The notes beneath the pieces were generated by a model. It ran no database searches, was not told the DNA's origin, and saw nothing but the letters and a program-made list of their open reading frames with translations. 11,671 nucleotides of DNA from an uncultured Coriobacteriaceae bacterium (GTDB lineage Bacteria; Actinomycetota; Coriobacteriia; Coriobacteriales; Eggerthellaceae), in assembly GCA_902781245.1 (NCBI GenBank), contig CACZIP010000065.1:3347-15017 (forward strand). Reading direction: 5' to 3'. Below, in pieces: positions 1 through 7,884 of this stretch. Position 1 is the first letter of the stretch. Each line of letters begins with the position of its first letter. Made by a program: the position numbers and the translations under genes.

Positions 1-864
1 TTGAGCTATCTGCAGGTCGGGGTCGTTTTGGTCAAAATCGTGGCTAAGCATTTGCAAGTATGCGCAGCCTCTGCATGCATGGGCCGATAAAATCTGCGGG
101 CATTCAGCGTCATACTTGCGAAGCACCCTGTTCATCTCGTCCCATCTGTCTGTAATGATATGCCAGTCCTTTAAATGGCTAAGCGTGCCATCTTCGAATT
201 CGCGGTAGTAATAAACCGGCTCTCCAAGCCATACAATGTTTCGTGCTGCAATCATGGTTTCGATGAAAAATGGATTGTCTGCCCATCCTGCTCCAGGAAT
301 GGGCAAAAAGCGAATTCCAAACTCATCGAGAAAATCTTTTCGGTACAACGCAGACCAGATGCTAGGGTGAAGTGCAAGGAGTTGCGGGTATTCAGCAATG
401 GAGAAGGGCTGTTTTTCAGGGTTGACAAGGCTGAGGTGAATGCATGGTTCTTCATGAATAGCTTGTTCACGGTTTTGAATCACTCGCCAGTATCCGCCTT
501 TGACGATGTCAATCCGTCCCGTCCCGTTTTCGTGCGTATATGCGCATTCGAGCAATCGCTCATACATAGACGCATCAGCCCAGTCATCTGGTTCGATTAT
601 TGAAATCCATTCGCCCTGAGCGTCCGCCAAGCCTCTGTTTAATGAGCTTCCATAGCCACTATTTGGCTTATGAATCACCTTGATGCGGTCATCTCTGCCT
701 GCAAGTTCATCAGCTAGAGCTTGGCTGCCATCGGTTGATCCGTCATCAATGAGCAAGATTTCTAGATCGTGTACGGTTTGATTGCAGATGGAATTAACGC
801 ATTGCACCAAATAGGGCTCAACATTGTAAATCGGAATGAGCACAGATATCTGAGGCTTGTTCAT
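1..864 (-). CDS. Family 2 glycosyltransferase, C-terminus beyond window edge
   Basis: The minus strand is open for 288 codons from the ATG at 864-862 to the left edge, so the gene is partial at its 3' end. The product begins like a GT-A fold family 2 glycosyltransferase: ISVLIPIYN at residues 6-14, the nucleotide-binding DDGSTDGS at 40-47, a GYGSSLNRGL acceptor-side segment near 70-79, and a metal-binding EPDDW at 91-95. GWADNPFF at 193-200 occupies the place of the usual catalytic-base motif. These enzymes act at the cytoplasmic face and move a sugar from a nucleotide sugar to a growing glycan; donor and acceptor cannot be read from the sequence. An in-frame ATG lies 15 bases upstream (879-877). 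I prefer 864 because the PQISVLIP strand follows it closely and a weak AGAAG purine stretch precedes it. The gene diverges from the rest of the cluster. Confidence 0.9.
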   Translation of the reverse strand, partial: MNKPQISVLIPIYNVEPYLVQCVNSICNQTVHDLEILLIDDGSTDGSQALADELAGRDDRIKVIHKPNSGYGSSLNRGLADAQGEWISIIEPDDWADASMYERLLECAYTHENGTGRIDIVKGGYWRVIQNREQAIHEEPCIHLSLVNPEKQPFSIAEYPQLLALHPSIWSALYRKDFLDEFGIRFLPIPGAGWADNPFFIETMIAARNIVWLGEPVYYYREFEDGTLSHLKDWHIITDRWDEMNRVLRKYDAECPQILSAHACRGCAYLQMLSHDFDQNDPDLQIAQ

Positions 865-973
865 CGCTTTTCTTCTCATGTGTGTATCCATTTTCTTTAA
901 TAATATCTCATTGTATAAATACGGTACAATTCACGAGTCAATCTGGATAGGCAAAAGCATTGTGAATAACCAA
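865..973. promoter_or_regulatory. Divergent intergenic region between two glycosyltransferase genes
   Basis: This AT-rich stretch separates the two divergent gene starts and must carry leftward transcription signals, and possibly rightward ones. On the minus strand, TTGTAC (plus-strand 924-929) and TATTAT (plus-strand 900-905) are 18 bases apart. That would put a start near 893, with a leader of about 30 bases before the ATG at 864. On the plus strand TACAAT (925-930) and TATAAA (914-919) resemble -10 boxes, but neither has a convincing -35 at the right spacing. The assignment is by consensus matching only. Confidence 0.4.
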
Positions 974-2872
974 ATGAAATGCGAAAACATCACAATAGAA
1001 CCACTTGCTATAGCTTTGCGAGGCGAACAGGGCTCGATAGCATTATTTGAATGCTCTTTAGACAATTGCGAAGAAGAGAAACTGCATTTGTGGGCAACAT
1101 GCGGAGAGCGCAAACGCTTCCCCGTGCCAACAGAAGCTCGTTTTGCAGAGCGAAAAGATGGGGTTTTACGGTTTCAGGCAGCAGTAAAAATGCCAGCTCA
1201 ATACACAGCGTGCACGTTACATGTCTGGGTTGTCGATGGGCTGAAAACAAAGACCAAGTCGTGTCGTATTTCTGACGCAAACTTTCGCAAGCTTGCTCCA
1301 GCTGCGTATAATGCAGAAAACGATAATCAGTATCATGAATGGTTTTTAGCGCATCGACTTAATGATGTGGAGCTTGAAAAGTGCCGAAACGAGGCGAAGA
1401 AGCTAGAAAAACAACCGTTGATCAGTATCGTAACTCCTGTCTATCGGACGCCAAAGCTGTATTTGAAAGCGATGATTGATTCAGTTTTGGCTCAGACTTA
1501 CACGAGATTCGAATTGATTATTGTGAATGTTAGCGGGGAATGCGCCGATGTCGATGCTGTGTTAGGCGGCTACGATGACAAACGCTTGCGGGTATTGCTG
1601 GCGCCCAACAAGACCATCCCCGAGAATACAAACGTTGGGATCGAATCTGCGCGAGGGGATTACGTAGCTTTTATCGATCACGATGATTTCATTGAGCCAG
1701 ATGCACTGTTTCGCTATGTCGAAATGCTTAACAAGTACCCAGAAACAGACCTGCTGTTTTGCGATGAAGATTTGTGGATCGAAAGCAATGGCGATGGAAG
1801 GTTCGCCGGCGCTCGTTTTAAGCCTGGATGGAACCCTGACTTGCTTTTTACTCATAATTACGTTTGCCATATGCTCATGGTTAGCAAGTGGGCGTTGGGC
1901 AGGGTTGAGCTTTCAGATCCTTTGGTAAATGGCGCACAAGACTACGATTTGACCTTGAAGGTGTCAGAGATCGCCCGCGGAATACGGCATGTTCCAAGAA
2001 TGCTCTACCATTGGCGCGTTCATCCCGCCTCGACTGCGGCGAACCGCGAAAGCAAGCCTTATGCGCTTGAAGCAGGAAGACTGGCGGTTCAGGGGCATTT
2101 CAATAGGCGTGGCCCTCATGCTGAGGTTAGCTATGGAACGGCGCCGTTTTCGTACCGTGTGGAATACGATACGGTGAACCCAAATGAAATCACTATTGTT
2201 GTATACAACAGAAAAATGCGCATGTTACCTGAACGATTTGGTTATGCCTACTCCCTGGGAGGCAAGATCGAGATAGTCGTCTGCTCACTTGATTGCATTA
2301 ACGAAGCCATTGACATGGCGCAAGGAAGCATAGTGGTTTTGTTGGACGAATCCGTTGAAGTATCGGGGGAGTTGTGGCTAAAGGAGCTTGCACGTCAGTT
2401 GGTGCAACCGCAAATTGGCTGCTGTGCTCCATTGTTGCTTGATAAGAGAGGCATTGTCCAATCTGCCGGGATGTCAATGTCTCGTGAAGGATATTGCTGG
2501 CATAGTCATAAAGGCTATCCAGAAGAAGACGTTGGTTATATGACGATGCTTGAGCACGTACATGACGTGAGTGCTGTATCGATAAAATGCCTCGCCCTTT
2601 CGAAAGGTGTGTTTGAAAGTGTGGGAGGATTCGATGAGTCACTTGTTGATGAAGCCATGGCCTTCGATTACTGCGCAAAAATATACGATGCCGGTTTTTT
2701 GACCGCGATGGTTCCTTCTGTTTCAGTTGTTGCCTCAAATGACTCTTGCCTAGAAGGCGCAAATCGAATCGTTGTTTCTGATTTATCCGCTGATCGAGCA
2801 TTATGCGAGGATGATCCATACCGAGATACATTCTTCAATTACGATTTCGGGGGCTATGGAATACCTACATGA
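974..2872 (+). CDS. Two-part family 2 glycosyltransferase with N-terminal beta-rich region and degenerate second domain
   Basis: The product is 632 residues counted from the ATG at 974. Residues 1-110 are a beta-rich region of unknown role. Residues 149-350 form a clear GT2 catalytic domain: ISIVTPVY at 150-157, the metal-binding IDHDD at 234-238, CDEDLW at 263-268, QDYDLTLKV at 322-330 where the catalytic base is expected, and HWRVH at 346-350. Residues 405-590 resemble the second GT2 half of two-domain O-antigen or rhamnan-type transferases (IVQSAGM, GGFDESL, DPYRDTFFNYDF near the end). There the usual NDD metal site reads LDE (457-459) and the N-terminal nucleotide-binding strand is shortened. 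A role in building a surface glycan is inferred; donor sugar unknown. The frame is open back to a TTG at 857, but that overlaps the divergent gene. A GTG at 962, with a loose GGATAGG 10 bases upstream, is an alternative start. No strong ribosome binding site decides it. Confidence 0.85.
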   Translation: MKCENITIEPLAIALRGEQGSIALFECSLDNCEEEKLHLWATCGERKRFPVPTEARFAERKDGVLRFQAAVKMPAQYTACTLHVWVVDGLKTKTKSCRISDANFRKLAPAAYNAENDNQYHEWFLAHRLNDVELEKCRNEAKKLEKQPLISIVTPVYRTPKLYLKAMIDSVLAQTYTRFELIIVNVSGECADVDAVLGGYDDKRLRVLLAPNKTIPENTNVGIESARGDYVAFIDHDDFIEPDALFRYVEMLNKYPETDLLFCDEDLWIESNGDGRFAGARFKPGWNPDLLFTHNYVCHMLMVSKWALGRVELSDPLVNGAQDYDLTLKVSEIARGIRHVPRMLYHWRVHPASTAANRESKPYALEAGRLAVQGHFNRRGPHAEVSYGTAPFSYRVEYDTVNPNEITIVVYNRKMRMLPERFGYAYSLGGKIEIVVCSLDCINEAIDMAQGSIVVLLDESVEVSGELWLKELARQLVQPQIGCCAPLLLDKRGIVQSAGMSMSREGYCWHSHKGYPEEDVGYMTMLEHVHDVSAVSIKCLALSKGVFESVGGFDESLVDEAMAFDYCAKIYDAGFLTAMVPSVSVVASNDSCLEGANRIVVSDLSADRALCEDDPYRDTFFNYDFGGYGIPT

Positions 2873-2901
2873 AAATGCAGGTTTGCATAATTGGAGCGGG
2901 G

Positions 2902-2916
2902 ACGCCAGGCGTTTTT
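2902..2916 (+). terminator. Possible small intrinsic terminator
   Basis: ACGC-CAG-GCGT (2902-2912) is followed by TTTT (2913-2916). Two G-T wobbles can extend the stem outwards. It lies 30 bases after the stop of the two-part GT gene. The stem is short, so it may only attenuate, or it may be chance. Confidence 0.25.
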
Positions 2917-2922
2917 CGAAGC

Positions 2923-2931
2923 TGATATACT
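2923..2931 (+). promoter_or_regulatory. Possible extended -10 promoter for the rhamnosyltransferase-like gene
   Basis: TGATATACT fits the extended -10 form TGn-TATAAT with one mismatch. It would start transcription near 2938, about 36 bases before the ATG at 2974. No -35 is visible at normal spacing (CGCCAG lies at that distance). It sits in a 101-base gap just after the hairpin at 2902-2916, which makes a fresh transcription start plausible but not shown. Confidence 0.3.
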
Positions 2932-2973
2932 TCTTGACATTGAGTTACATTGCCCAAAGGAGGCTTTTATAGT

Positions 2974-3948
2974 ATGGATGCATCGGTTGTCATTCCGACA
3001 AAGAATGGCGGTGATCGTTTTATCGATGTGTTGGCAATGGTGACAGCGCAGGTCACATCGTTCGACTACGAAGTGATTTGCGTAGATTCGGGGTCAAGCG
3101 ATCAAACCGTAGACGTTATCAAGGCCTTTCCAAAAGCGAAGTTGTATCAGATTCCCGCTGAAGACTTTGGACATGGAAAAACACGAACATGGGCTGCAGG
3201 GAAATGCAGCGGAAAGTACATCGTCTTCATCACGCAAGACGCATTGCCGACCTCTGTTTTATGGCTTCAGAATTTTGTCGATGCAATGAAAGAGTTCCCT
3301 GAGGCGATTGCTGGCTTTGGCGCACATGTTCCTTATCCCGAGTGCAATTATTTTGATGCGCGGGATATTTCTGGTTTGTTCGAGAGCTATGGCAACAAAA
3401 ACAAAGTGATCCAGGTTGATGACCTCGATAGATTTAAAGTTGATATGGTCTATCGCATGGGTTTCGCTTTTTTCTCGGACAACAATGCTTGTGTCCGTCG
3501 GGACCTTTTTTTGGAAGATCCATATCCTGATGTCAGTTTCGCTGAAGATCAGTTTTGGATGTTGAAGAAAATGGGCGAAGGATACAAGAAAGTTTATGCG
3601 CCCGCTGCTGCGGTGTTCCATTCGCATAACTACAATCTCATAGAACTACTTCAACGTGCGTATGATGAGCATCGAGCGTTGAAGAGGCTTTTTGACTGGA
3701 ATCCTGTGCCGAATGGAAAAAGAATTCCACTATCAACTTTGGAGCTGTCAAGAGCCGATTGGTCTTATATACGGTCGCTCCCGCTGTCAAAGTTCGAAAA
3801 AGCAGAGAATTGTCTATACTCGGTGTTTCGAAATGGAGTAAAGCTTCTGGGAGCTCATGAAGGAGCCGTCTACGATGACGTATCGCCCAATCGTCAGCGT
3901 CGTATGGACATTCTGTTTTCGCAATACCTTCGAGAGCTAAAACGATAA
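2974..3948 (+). CDS. Family 2 glycosyltransferase, probable rhamnosyltransferase
   Basis: The 324-residue product is a compact GT2 enzyme. Visible motifs in order are SVVIPTKNGG (4-13), VDSGSSDQT (37-45), FGHGKTR (65-71), TQDA at the metal site (87-90), FFSDNNACVRRD (166-177), AEDQFW with the likely catalytic acidic residues (190-195) and FHSHNY (215-220). The combination HGKTR, TQDA, SDNNACVRR and HSHNY is typical of the RfbF/RfbN-type rhamnosyltransferase group, which moves L-rhamnose from dTDP-L-rhamnose to a lipid-linked glycan in the cytoplasm. The nearby dTDP-rhamnose genes support this donor. The ATG at 2974 was chosen over the upstream TTG at 2950 because AAAGGAGG (2956-2963) lies 10 bases before it. 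The next gene starts 17 bases downstream, so the two are probably co-transcribed. Exact linkage and acceptor are unknown. Confidence 0.88.
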   Translation: MDASVVIPTKNGGDRFIDVLAMVTAQVTSFDYEVICVDSGSSDQTVDVIKAFPKAKLYQIPAEDFGHGKTRTWAAGKCSGKYIVFITQDALPTSVLWLQNFVDAMKEFPEAIAGFGAHVPYPECNYFDARDISGLFESYGNKNKVIQVDDLDRFKVDMVYRMGFAFFSDNNACVRRDLFLEDPYPDVSFAEDQFWMLKKMGEGYKKVYAPAAAVFHSHNYNLIELLQRAYDEHRALKRLFDWNPVPNGKRIPLSTLELSRADWSYIRSLPLSKFEKAENCLYSVFRNGVKLLGAHEGAVYDDVSPNRQRRMDILFSQYLRELKR

Positions 3949-3965
3949 TTTGGTTGGAGTTGATT

Positions 3966-5591
3966 ATGTTAGCGCCTGACAACGAAACACTTGTTGGTAA
4001 AAAAATTGCCTGGCTTGTTCCTTTGGTTAAGCCAGGGTCCGGTGGTCTGCAAACAGTGTTTCGCCACGTGTCCTACCTGCAAAAAATCGGTGCTGAATGT
4101 CATGTTATCGGATGCTTCGACGAAGCAAGTGACAATGCATACTTCATGGCTGACATTTTGCGAGATTCGTACCAATGTGAGCCTGCCAAGATTCTTGATT
4201 CAGTGGAGGTGGAGGAGCAGTACGACATTGCTATAGCAACCCTTAATACTACTTTTCCATTTCTGTTTGCTTTGAACACGAAGAAACGCGCTTACTTCGT
4301 CCAAGATTACGAACCCTACTTCGATGAAGTTGGGAACAATTATATTAATGCGCAGAACACGTACCGGGATGATGTGTCAATTATCACTATCGGCAGATGG
4401 CTGGTGCATAAATTGAAGCGAACGCATGGGTTGCGGGTGCGTCATACCAACTTTGGTGCGGACCGGTCAATTTATCATCCTCTGAACACGACTAGAAAAC
4501 GGGCGGTTTGCGCGATTGTCCAGCCCGACAAATCACGTCGATGCCCGGAACTAATTGCGGAAACCTTTGAACTGATTCACATGTTAGATTCCAGCGTGAC
4601 CCTTATTGCATATGGATCTAATGAGCATTATCCATTCAAGGTTCCTGTCGAGAACAGGGGTCTCATTTCAAAACAAGAATGCAACAATCTATACAATGAG
4701 TGTATGGTCGGGCTGTGTGTGAGTGCAACTAATCCATCTCGAATTCCGTTTGAGATGATGGCAGCCGGCTTGCCCGTTGTGGATGTTTATCGCGAGAACA
4801 CAGTTTGGGATTTTTCAGAAAAAGCAACGACTCTTGCGGTTCCAAATCCGCCGTCCCTTGCATCGGCTATTCTGCTTTTGCTTAACAGCCCCGAATTAAT
4901 GAAAAGCTATTCAAACGCAGGGTTGGAATTCATGGATGCTCGATCGGGTTTGGTGGAGCAAGAGGATTTTGCTCGATCGTTGGCTGAAATTTTGGACGAT
5001 GCTGACGAAGGCGACCTTTCCGTCACGAGACTTTACGAGTCAAAGGGCGTGAAAGCTGAAAAGGAAGTGCGAGACCTTTACGACACCATGAAAGCCGAAA
5101 GGGCTCTGCGTTCACTTACTCCGCCAGCCGTTACGATGACTGGGAGATATATAAAGGTCGAAATCAGTGGCATTTCGGATGAAGACATTAGAGCAGGTAT
5201 TTTCGTGGTGGTTTCGGCAGAGGACGATCCGTTGCTGCGCCTTGAGTACTACGAAGCATTTCGTGCCACCAGTGAATCTTACGTTGCTCAGGTTGATGTT
5301 TGTGATTTCGACACGAACCCGAGCCTTCTTCGGTTACGCGTTATCCGCAAGCCGATTGATGATAATCCGGAATTCCAGCTCGTGGAACGGTCGATTAGGG
5401 TGGCGAGAGATGTCGAAAGATATGGCAAGCTGGCAGTGAGCCGCGCGGAATACGAGCTCGATGATGGGCACAATTTAAAACTTGAGTTTGGAACCGTCCC
5501 ATTTGTCCGCAATGCCAAAACTGTTGTCAAGTATCTGCTCAAGCCCGATTCGGCGAGGGCTCTCAAGAAGAAGATACAACGCTTCCGCTGA
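3966..5591 (+). CDS. GT4-type glycosyltransferase, WsaF-like, with C-terminal accessory domain
   Basis: The 541-residue product has a GT-B fold. The N-terminal domain has GSGGLQTVFRHVSYL at 24-38 and a YFVQDYEPYFDEVGNNY stretch at 110-126 that resembles WsaF-type rhamnosyltransferases. The C-terminal catalytic half contains the donor-site loop SRIPFEMMAAGLPVVD at 258-273, whose E263 matches the conserved glutamate of GT4 enzymes. Residues from about 345 to 541 form a further region: a charged helical linker (350-385), a beta-rich part (390-515) and a basic end (KKKIQRFR). The basic end may help membrane or acceptor contact. WsaF transfers rhamnose from dTDP-rhamnose in a rhamnan glycan; transfer of that function here is inference, backed by the rfb genes nearby. 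The ATG at 3966 has GGAG at 3956-3959; a TTG at 3954 is in frame but overlaps that site. Confidence 0.82.
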   Translation: MLAPDNETLVGKKIAWLVPLVKPGSGGLQTVFRHVSYLQKIGAECHVIGCFDEASDNAYFMADILRDSYQCEPAKILDSVEVEEQYDIAIATLNTTFPFLFALNTKKRAYFVQDYEPYFDEVGNNYINAQNTYRDDVSIITIGRWLVHKLKRTHGLRVRHTNFGADRSIYHPLNTTRKRAVCAIVQPDKSRRCPELIAETFELIHMLDSSVTLIAYGSNEHYPFKVPVENRGLISKQECNNLYNECMVGLCVSATNPSRIPFEMMAAGLPVVDVYRENTVWDFSEKATTLAVPNPPSLASAILLLLNSPELMKSYSNAGLEFMDARSGLVEQEDFARSLAEILDDADEGDLSVTRLYESKGVKAEKEVRDLYDTMKAERALRSLTPPAVTMTGRYIKVEISGISDEDIRAGIFVVVSAEDDPLLRLEYYEAFRATSESYVAQVDVCDFDTNPSLLRLRVIRKPIDDNPEFQLVERSIRVARDVERYGKLAVSRAEYELDDGHNLKLEFGTVPFVRNAKTVVKYLLKPDSARALKKKIQRFR

Positions 5592-5640
5592 GCGATCTGT
5601 TCGTTTTGATTCATTGGAGATGCCTGGGAGCGAGTAGTTG

Positions 5641-7770
5641 ATGCGTTCTATTTATACGATTAAGAAAAAAGTACTGTTCGTGCACGATGTGTGTGCAATC
5701 GTTTTGATTGCTTTGCTCTGTTCACTTTGCGCTCCCCAGGTGGCATATGCCTATGTTGATCCGTCAGTTATGACGTATACCATCCAGGCGTTGGCAGGGG
5801 TTGCCGTTGCCTTGAGCGCTCTTGCGGGAGTTGCATTTCGAAGAAGCCGTCGATTTCTCATGCGCGCGCTTGGTATTGACGAAAATGCACGTAAAGAAGT
5901 TGAACCTGAGGTACGTAGAGTCGATCCCGAAACCGCTTCTTTCATTGACAACAATACGCCTGCAGTTAAGGGCAGGGTGGAGAAGAGCGGTAGTAAAGAA
6001 AAGAACGAACATCATCAAAAATGGCTATGGCGCTTGGGCCTTTCGTTCGTAGTGTCAGTCTTCTTTATCGTTACCGTTTATACGATGCCTTCGTATGAGA
6101 CTCTGGCGGGAAACCAAACAAGTCTCGTGTTTGGATTGAAAGATGTATGGCAGCCGATCGCTGTTGCCACATGCATTGCCGTTGTCGTCCTAACTCTAGT
6201 CATCTCCCTGCTAAAAGGGCGGGTTTTCAATGTGGTGCTTGCAGCTTTGTTTGCGTTTGGATTGTGTTGTTATTTACAAGCCATGTTTTTGAATGGCGGA
6301 ATTCCCGTTACAGATGGAAGAGAAATAGACTGGCGAGAGCACAGGTTTACCGCAATCTGGACACTTGCTATTTGGGCTGTGGTGATAGGCGCTGCTCTGT
6401 GGGCAGGCGTTAAACATCGGCGTATAGCAACTGGCGTTATTACAGTTTTATCCGCGTCTTTAATCCTGGTTCAGGGGGTTGCAATCGGTAGCTTCTTTTC
6501 CGACATGGCCATTGCTGACGAAAAGCAGAATGCCGCTGATGCCGTTGCTGCAAATGATTACCAGATTACCGATAAAGGCTTGTTTACCGTTTCGCCCAAT
6601 AGCAACGTCATAGTGTTTGTCCTCGATACATACGATACGACGGACATGATGCAAGTAATGCGAGACATGCCAGAGGTAAAAGATCGACTCGCTGGATTCA
6701 CCTGGTTTAAAAACTCGGTTGGGTCTATGAGCCCTACGAGATATGGAGCGCCATATCTCTGGACTGGCATTTATCCTGAAGCTGACCAACCATTGGAAGA
6801 ATTCATCGTAGACCGCTTCAAGAAGAACACGTTCCTTGACGATTTGGGGGATGCGGGCTATTCGATAGGGCTCTATACAGACACGATAGGGGACATGCTT
6901 CTCACAGACGAAGAGCGTCGCAATCTGATTTACGATAAAACAATCAACATAAAAGCCCCCGAATCCGGCTCTGTTCTGCTCGTGGATACAAAGGGCATAT
7001 TGAAAACAACCTTACTATGTTCGCTGTATCGAAATCTGCCATGGTTTGCGAAACCATTTTTCTATTACACGACTGATGGCATGAATCAATCCATGGTCGT
7101 CGAGCGTTACGTAGGAGATTCTGAGGTCGAGGCTCCATACGTGATGGATGATGCGTTATGGTACGAAAGTTTGAAACAGAGAGGCCTTTCTTTCGAAGAG
7201 GGCTCAAACGGCGTTGGTGCATATAGGTATATTCATCTCGATGGAACCCATGGGCCGTATGTTCTAGACGAGTACGGTGGAAAGCCCGGGACATTGACCA
7301 CTGTCGAAAAACAGGCATGCGGTTCAATGCGTATGGTTCTAGACTATATAGACGAGCTGAAACGTTTGGATGCTTTCGATAATTCGACAATAATAATCAC
7401 TGCCGATCATGGTATCTGGTTTGAATCATATCCAGGTCCTTTGCCGTGGCTGAGCTCAGCTCTCATGTTGGTAAAGCCTGCAAATCAGTCGGATAATCAG
7501 GAATTGCAGGTTTCAAACGCCGAGATTATTGCGCACGATATTTTCCCAACCATCATCGAGGCAATTGGAGGCGATAGCCAGAAATACGGCGGCGCTTCGA
7601 TTTTTGACCAGAACGAAGTGGGAAGGGACCGGCGATACGTGCTCACTCATTGCGTCTCTGGGGTCGATCAGATTTTGGTTGAATACAAAATCACCGGTGA
7701 TGTTCTCGAATGGGACAGTTGGGCTGAATCGGGCGTTACGTGGGATCCGCAAAATACTCCTCAGCCCTAA
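5641..7770 (+). CDS. Multi-spanning membrane protein with extracellular sulfatase/LTA-synthase-type domain
   Basis: The 709-residue product has hydrophobic segments at about 12-36, 48-66, 128-149, 171-191, 195-217, 237-256 and 263-286. Seven spans with the N-terminus inside would place the rest outside the cell. Residues 320-660 form an alkaline phosphatase/sulfatase superfamily domain: NVIVFVLDTYD at 322-332 (metal-binding aspartate), SPTRYGAP at 364-371 (T366 or S364 the likely nucleophile), HLDGTHGPY at 532-540 and ITADHG at 586-591 (metal-binding D and H). Members include LTA synthase, phosphoethanolamine transferases and GacH-type glycerol phosphate transferases. The position inside a rhamnose glycan cluster suggests it decorates that glycan outside the membrane; phosphoglycerol is a guess and a hydrolytic role is not excluded. 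The ATG at 5641 has GGGAG (5626-5630) upstream; the adjoining TTG at 5638 is less likely. Confidence 0.85.
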   Translation: MRSIYTIKKKVLFVHDVCAIVLIALLCSLCAPQVAYAYVDPSVMTYTIQALAGVAVALSALAGVAFRRSRRFLMRALGIDENARKEVEPEVRRVDPETASFIDNNTPAVKGRVEKSGSKEKNEHHQKWLWRLGLSFVVSVFFIVTVYTMPSYETLAGNQTSLVFGLKDVWQPIAVATCIAVVVLTLVISLLKGRVFNVVLAALFAFGLCCYLQAMFLNGGIPVTDGREIDWREHRFTAIWTLAIWAVVIGAALWAGVKHRRIATGVITVLSASLILVQGVAIGSFFSDMAIADEKQNAADAVAANDYQITDKGLFTVSPNSNVIVFVLDTYDTTDMMQVMRDMPEVKDRLAGFTWFKNSVGSMSPTRYGAPYLWTGIYPEADQPLEEFIVDRFKKNTFLDDLGDAGYSIGLYTDTIGDMLLTDEERRNLIYDKTINIKAPESGSVLLVDTKGILKTTLLCSLYRNLPWFAKPFFYYTTDGMNQSMVVERYVGDSEVEAPYVMDDALWYESLKQRGLSFEEGSNGVGAYRYIHLDGTHGPYVLDEYGGKPGTLTTVEKQACGSMRMVLDYIDELKRLDAFDNSTIIITADHGIWFESYPGPLPWLSSALMLVKPANQSDNQELQVSNAEIIAHDIFPTIIEAIGGDSQKYGGASIFDQNEVGRDRRYVLTHCVSGVDQILVEYKITGDVLEWDSWAESGVTWDPQNTPQP

Positions 7771-7799
7771 CGCAATCAGGCAAAGTGGCTGCTTGCGTT
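7769..7799 (+). terminator. Long hairpin overlapping the stop codon, possible terminator
   Basis: Left arm 7769-7782 (AACGCAATCAGGCA) pairs with right arm 7786-7799 (TGGCTGCTTGCGTT) at 12 of 14 positions around a three-base AAG loop. The left arm begins in the TAA stop codon of the membrane sulfatase-like gene. No T-run follows, so it is not a textbook intrinsic terminator. It could protect the 3' end of the upstream message or act with another factor. Confidence 0.45.
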
Positions 7800-7857
7800 C
7801 GTAATGCTTGAGCGCGACCTGCAGCGGTTACGGTTTTTCTGCGTTGACACGATACCT

Positions 7858-7884
7858 TGATACAATAGTGCTCGTAGGTACGAG
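7858..7884 (+). promoter_or_regulatory. Extended -10 promoter with palindrome at the predicted start, for the rfb genes
   Basis: TGATACAAT at 7858-7866 matches the extended -10 form TGn-TATAAT with one mismatch, so a good -35 is not required. Transcription would start near 7873. A perfect inverted repeat, CTCGTA-GG-TACGAG (7871-7884), covers that start and could be an operator or a short stem in the leader. The TTGACA at 7844-7849 is only 11 bases from the -10 and cannot be its normal partner. This is the longest gap on the plus strand after 3948 and the natural promoter for rfbADBC. Confidence 0.5.

Noticed and set aside
175..603. Plus-strand 142-codon frame inside the left-edge gene
   Set aside because: It lies antisense to the minus-strand GT2 frame, which shows clear motifs; the plus frame has no recognisable domain.
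857..973. Extension of the two-part GT to a TTG at 857 or an ATG at 878
   Set aside because: The TTG overlaps the divergent gene start, and the stretch is AT-rich with promoter-like sequences and no ribosome binding site.
2298..2831. Minus-strand 177-codon frame
   Set aside because: It is antisense to the GT2 second half; the composition looks like a reading-frame shadow and no domain is visible.
2934..2962. TTGACA at 2934-2939 as a -35 box
   Set aside because: At 17 bases downstream lies the AAGGAG ribosome binding site, not a -10.
7844..7866. TTGACA with TACAAT as a classical promoter
   Set aside because: The spacing is only 11 bases, so the two boxes cannot work as a standard pair; the extended -10 reading is kept instead.
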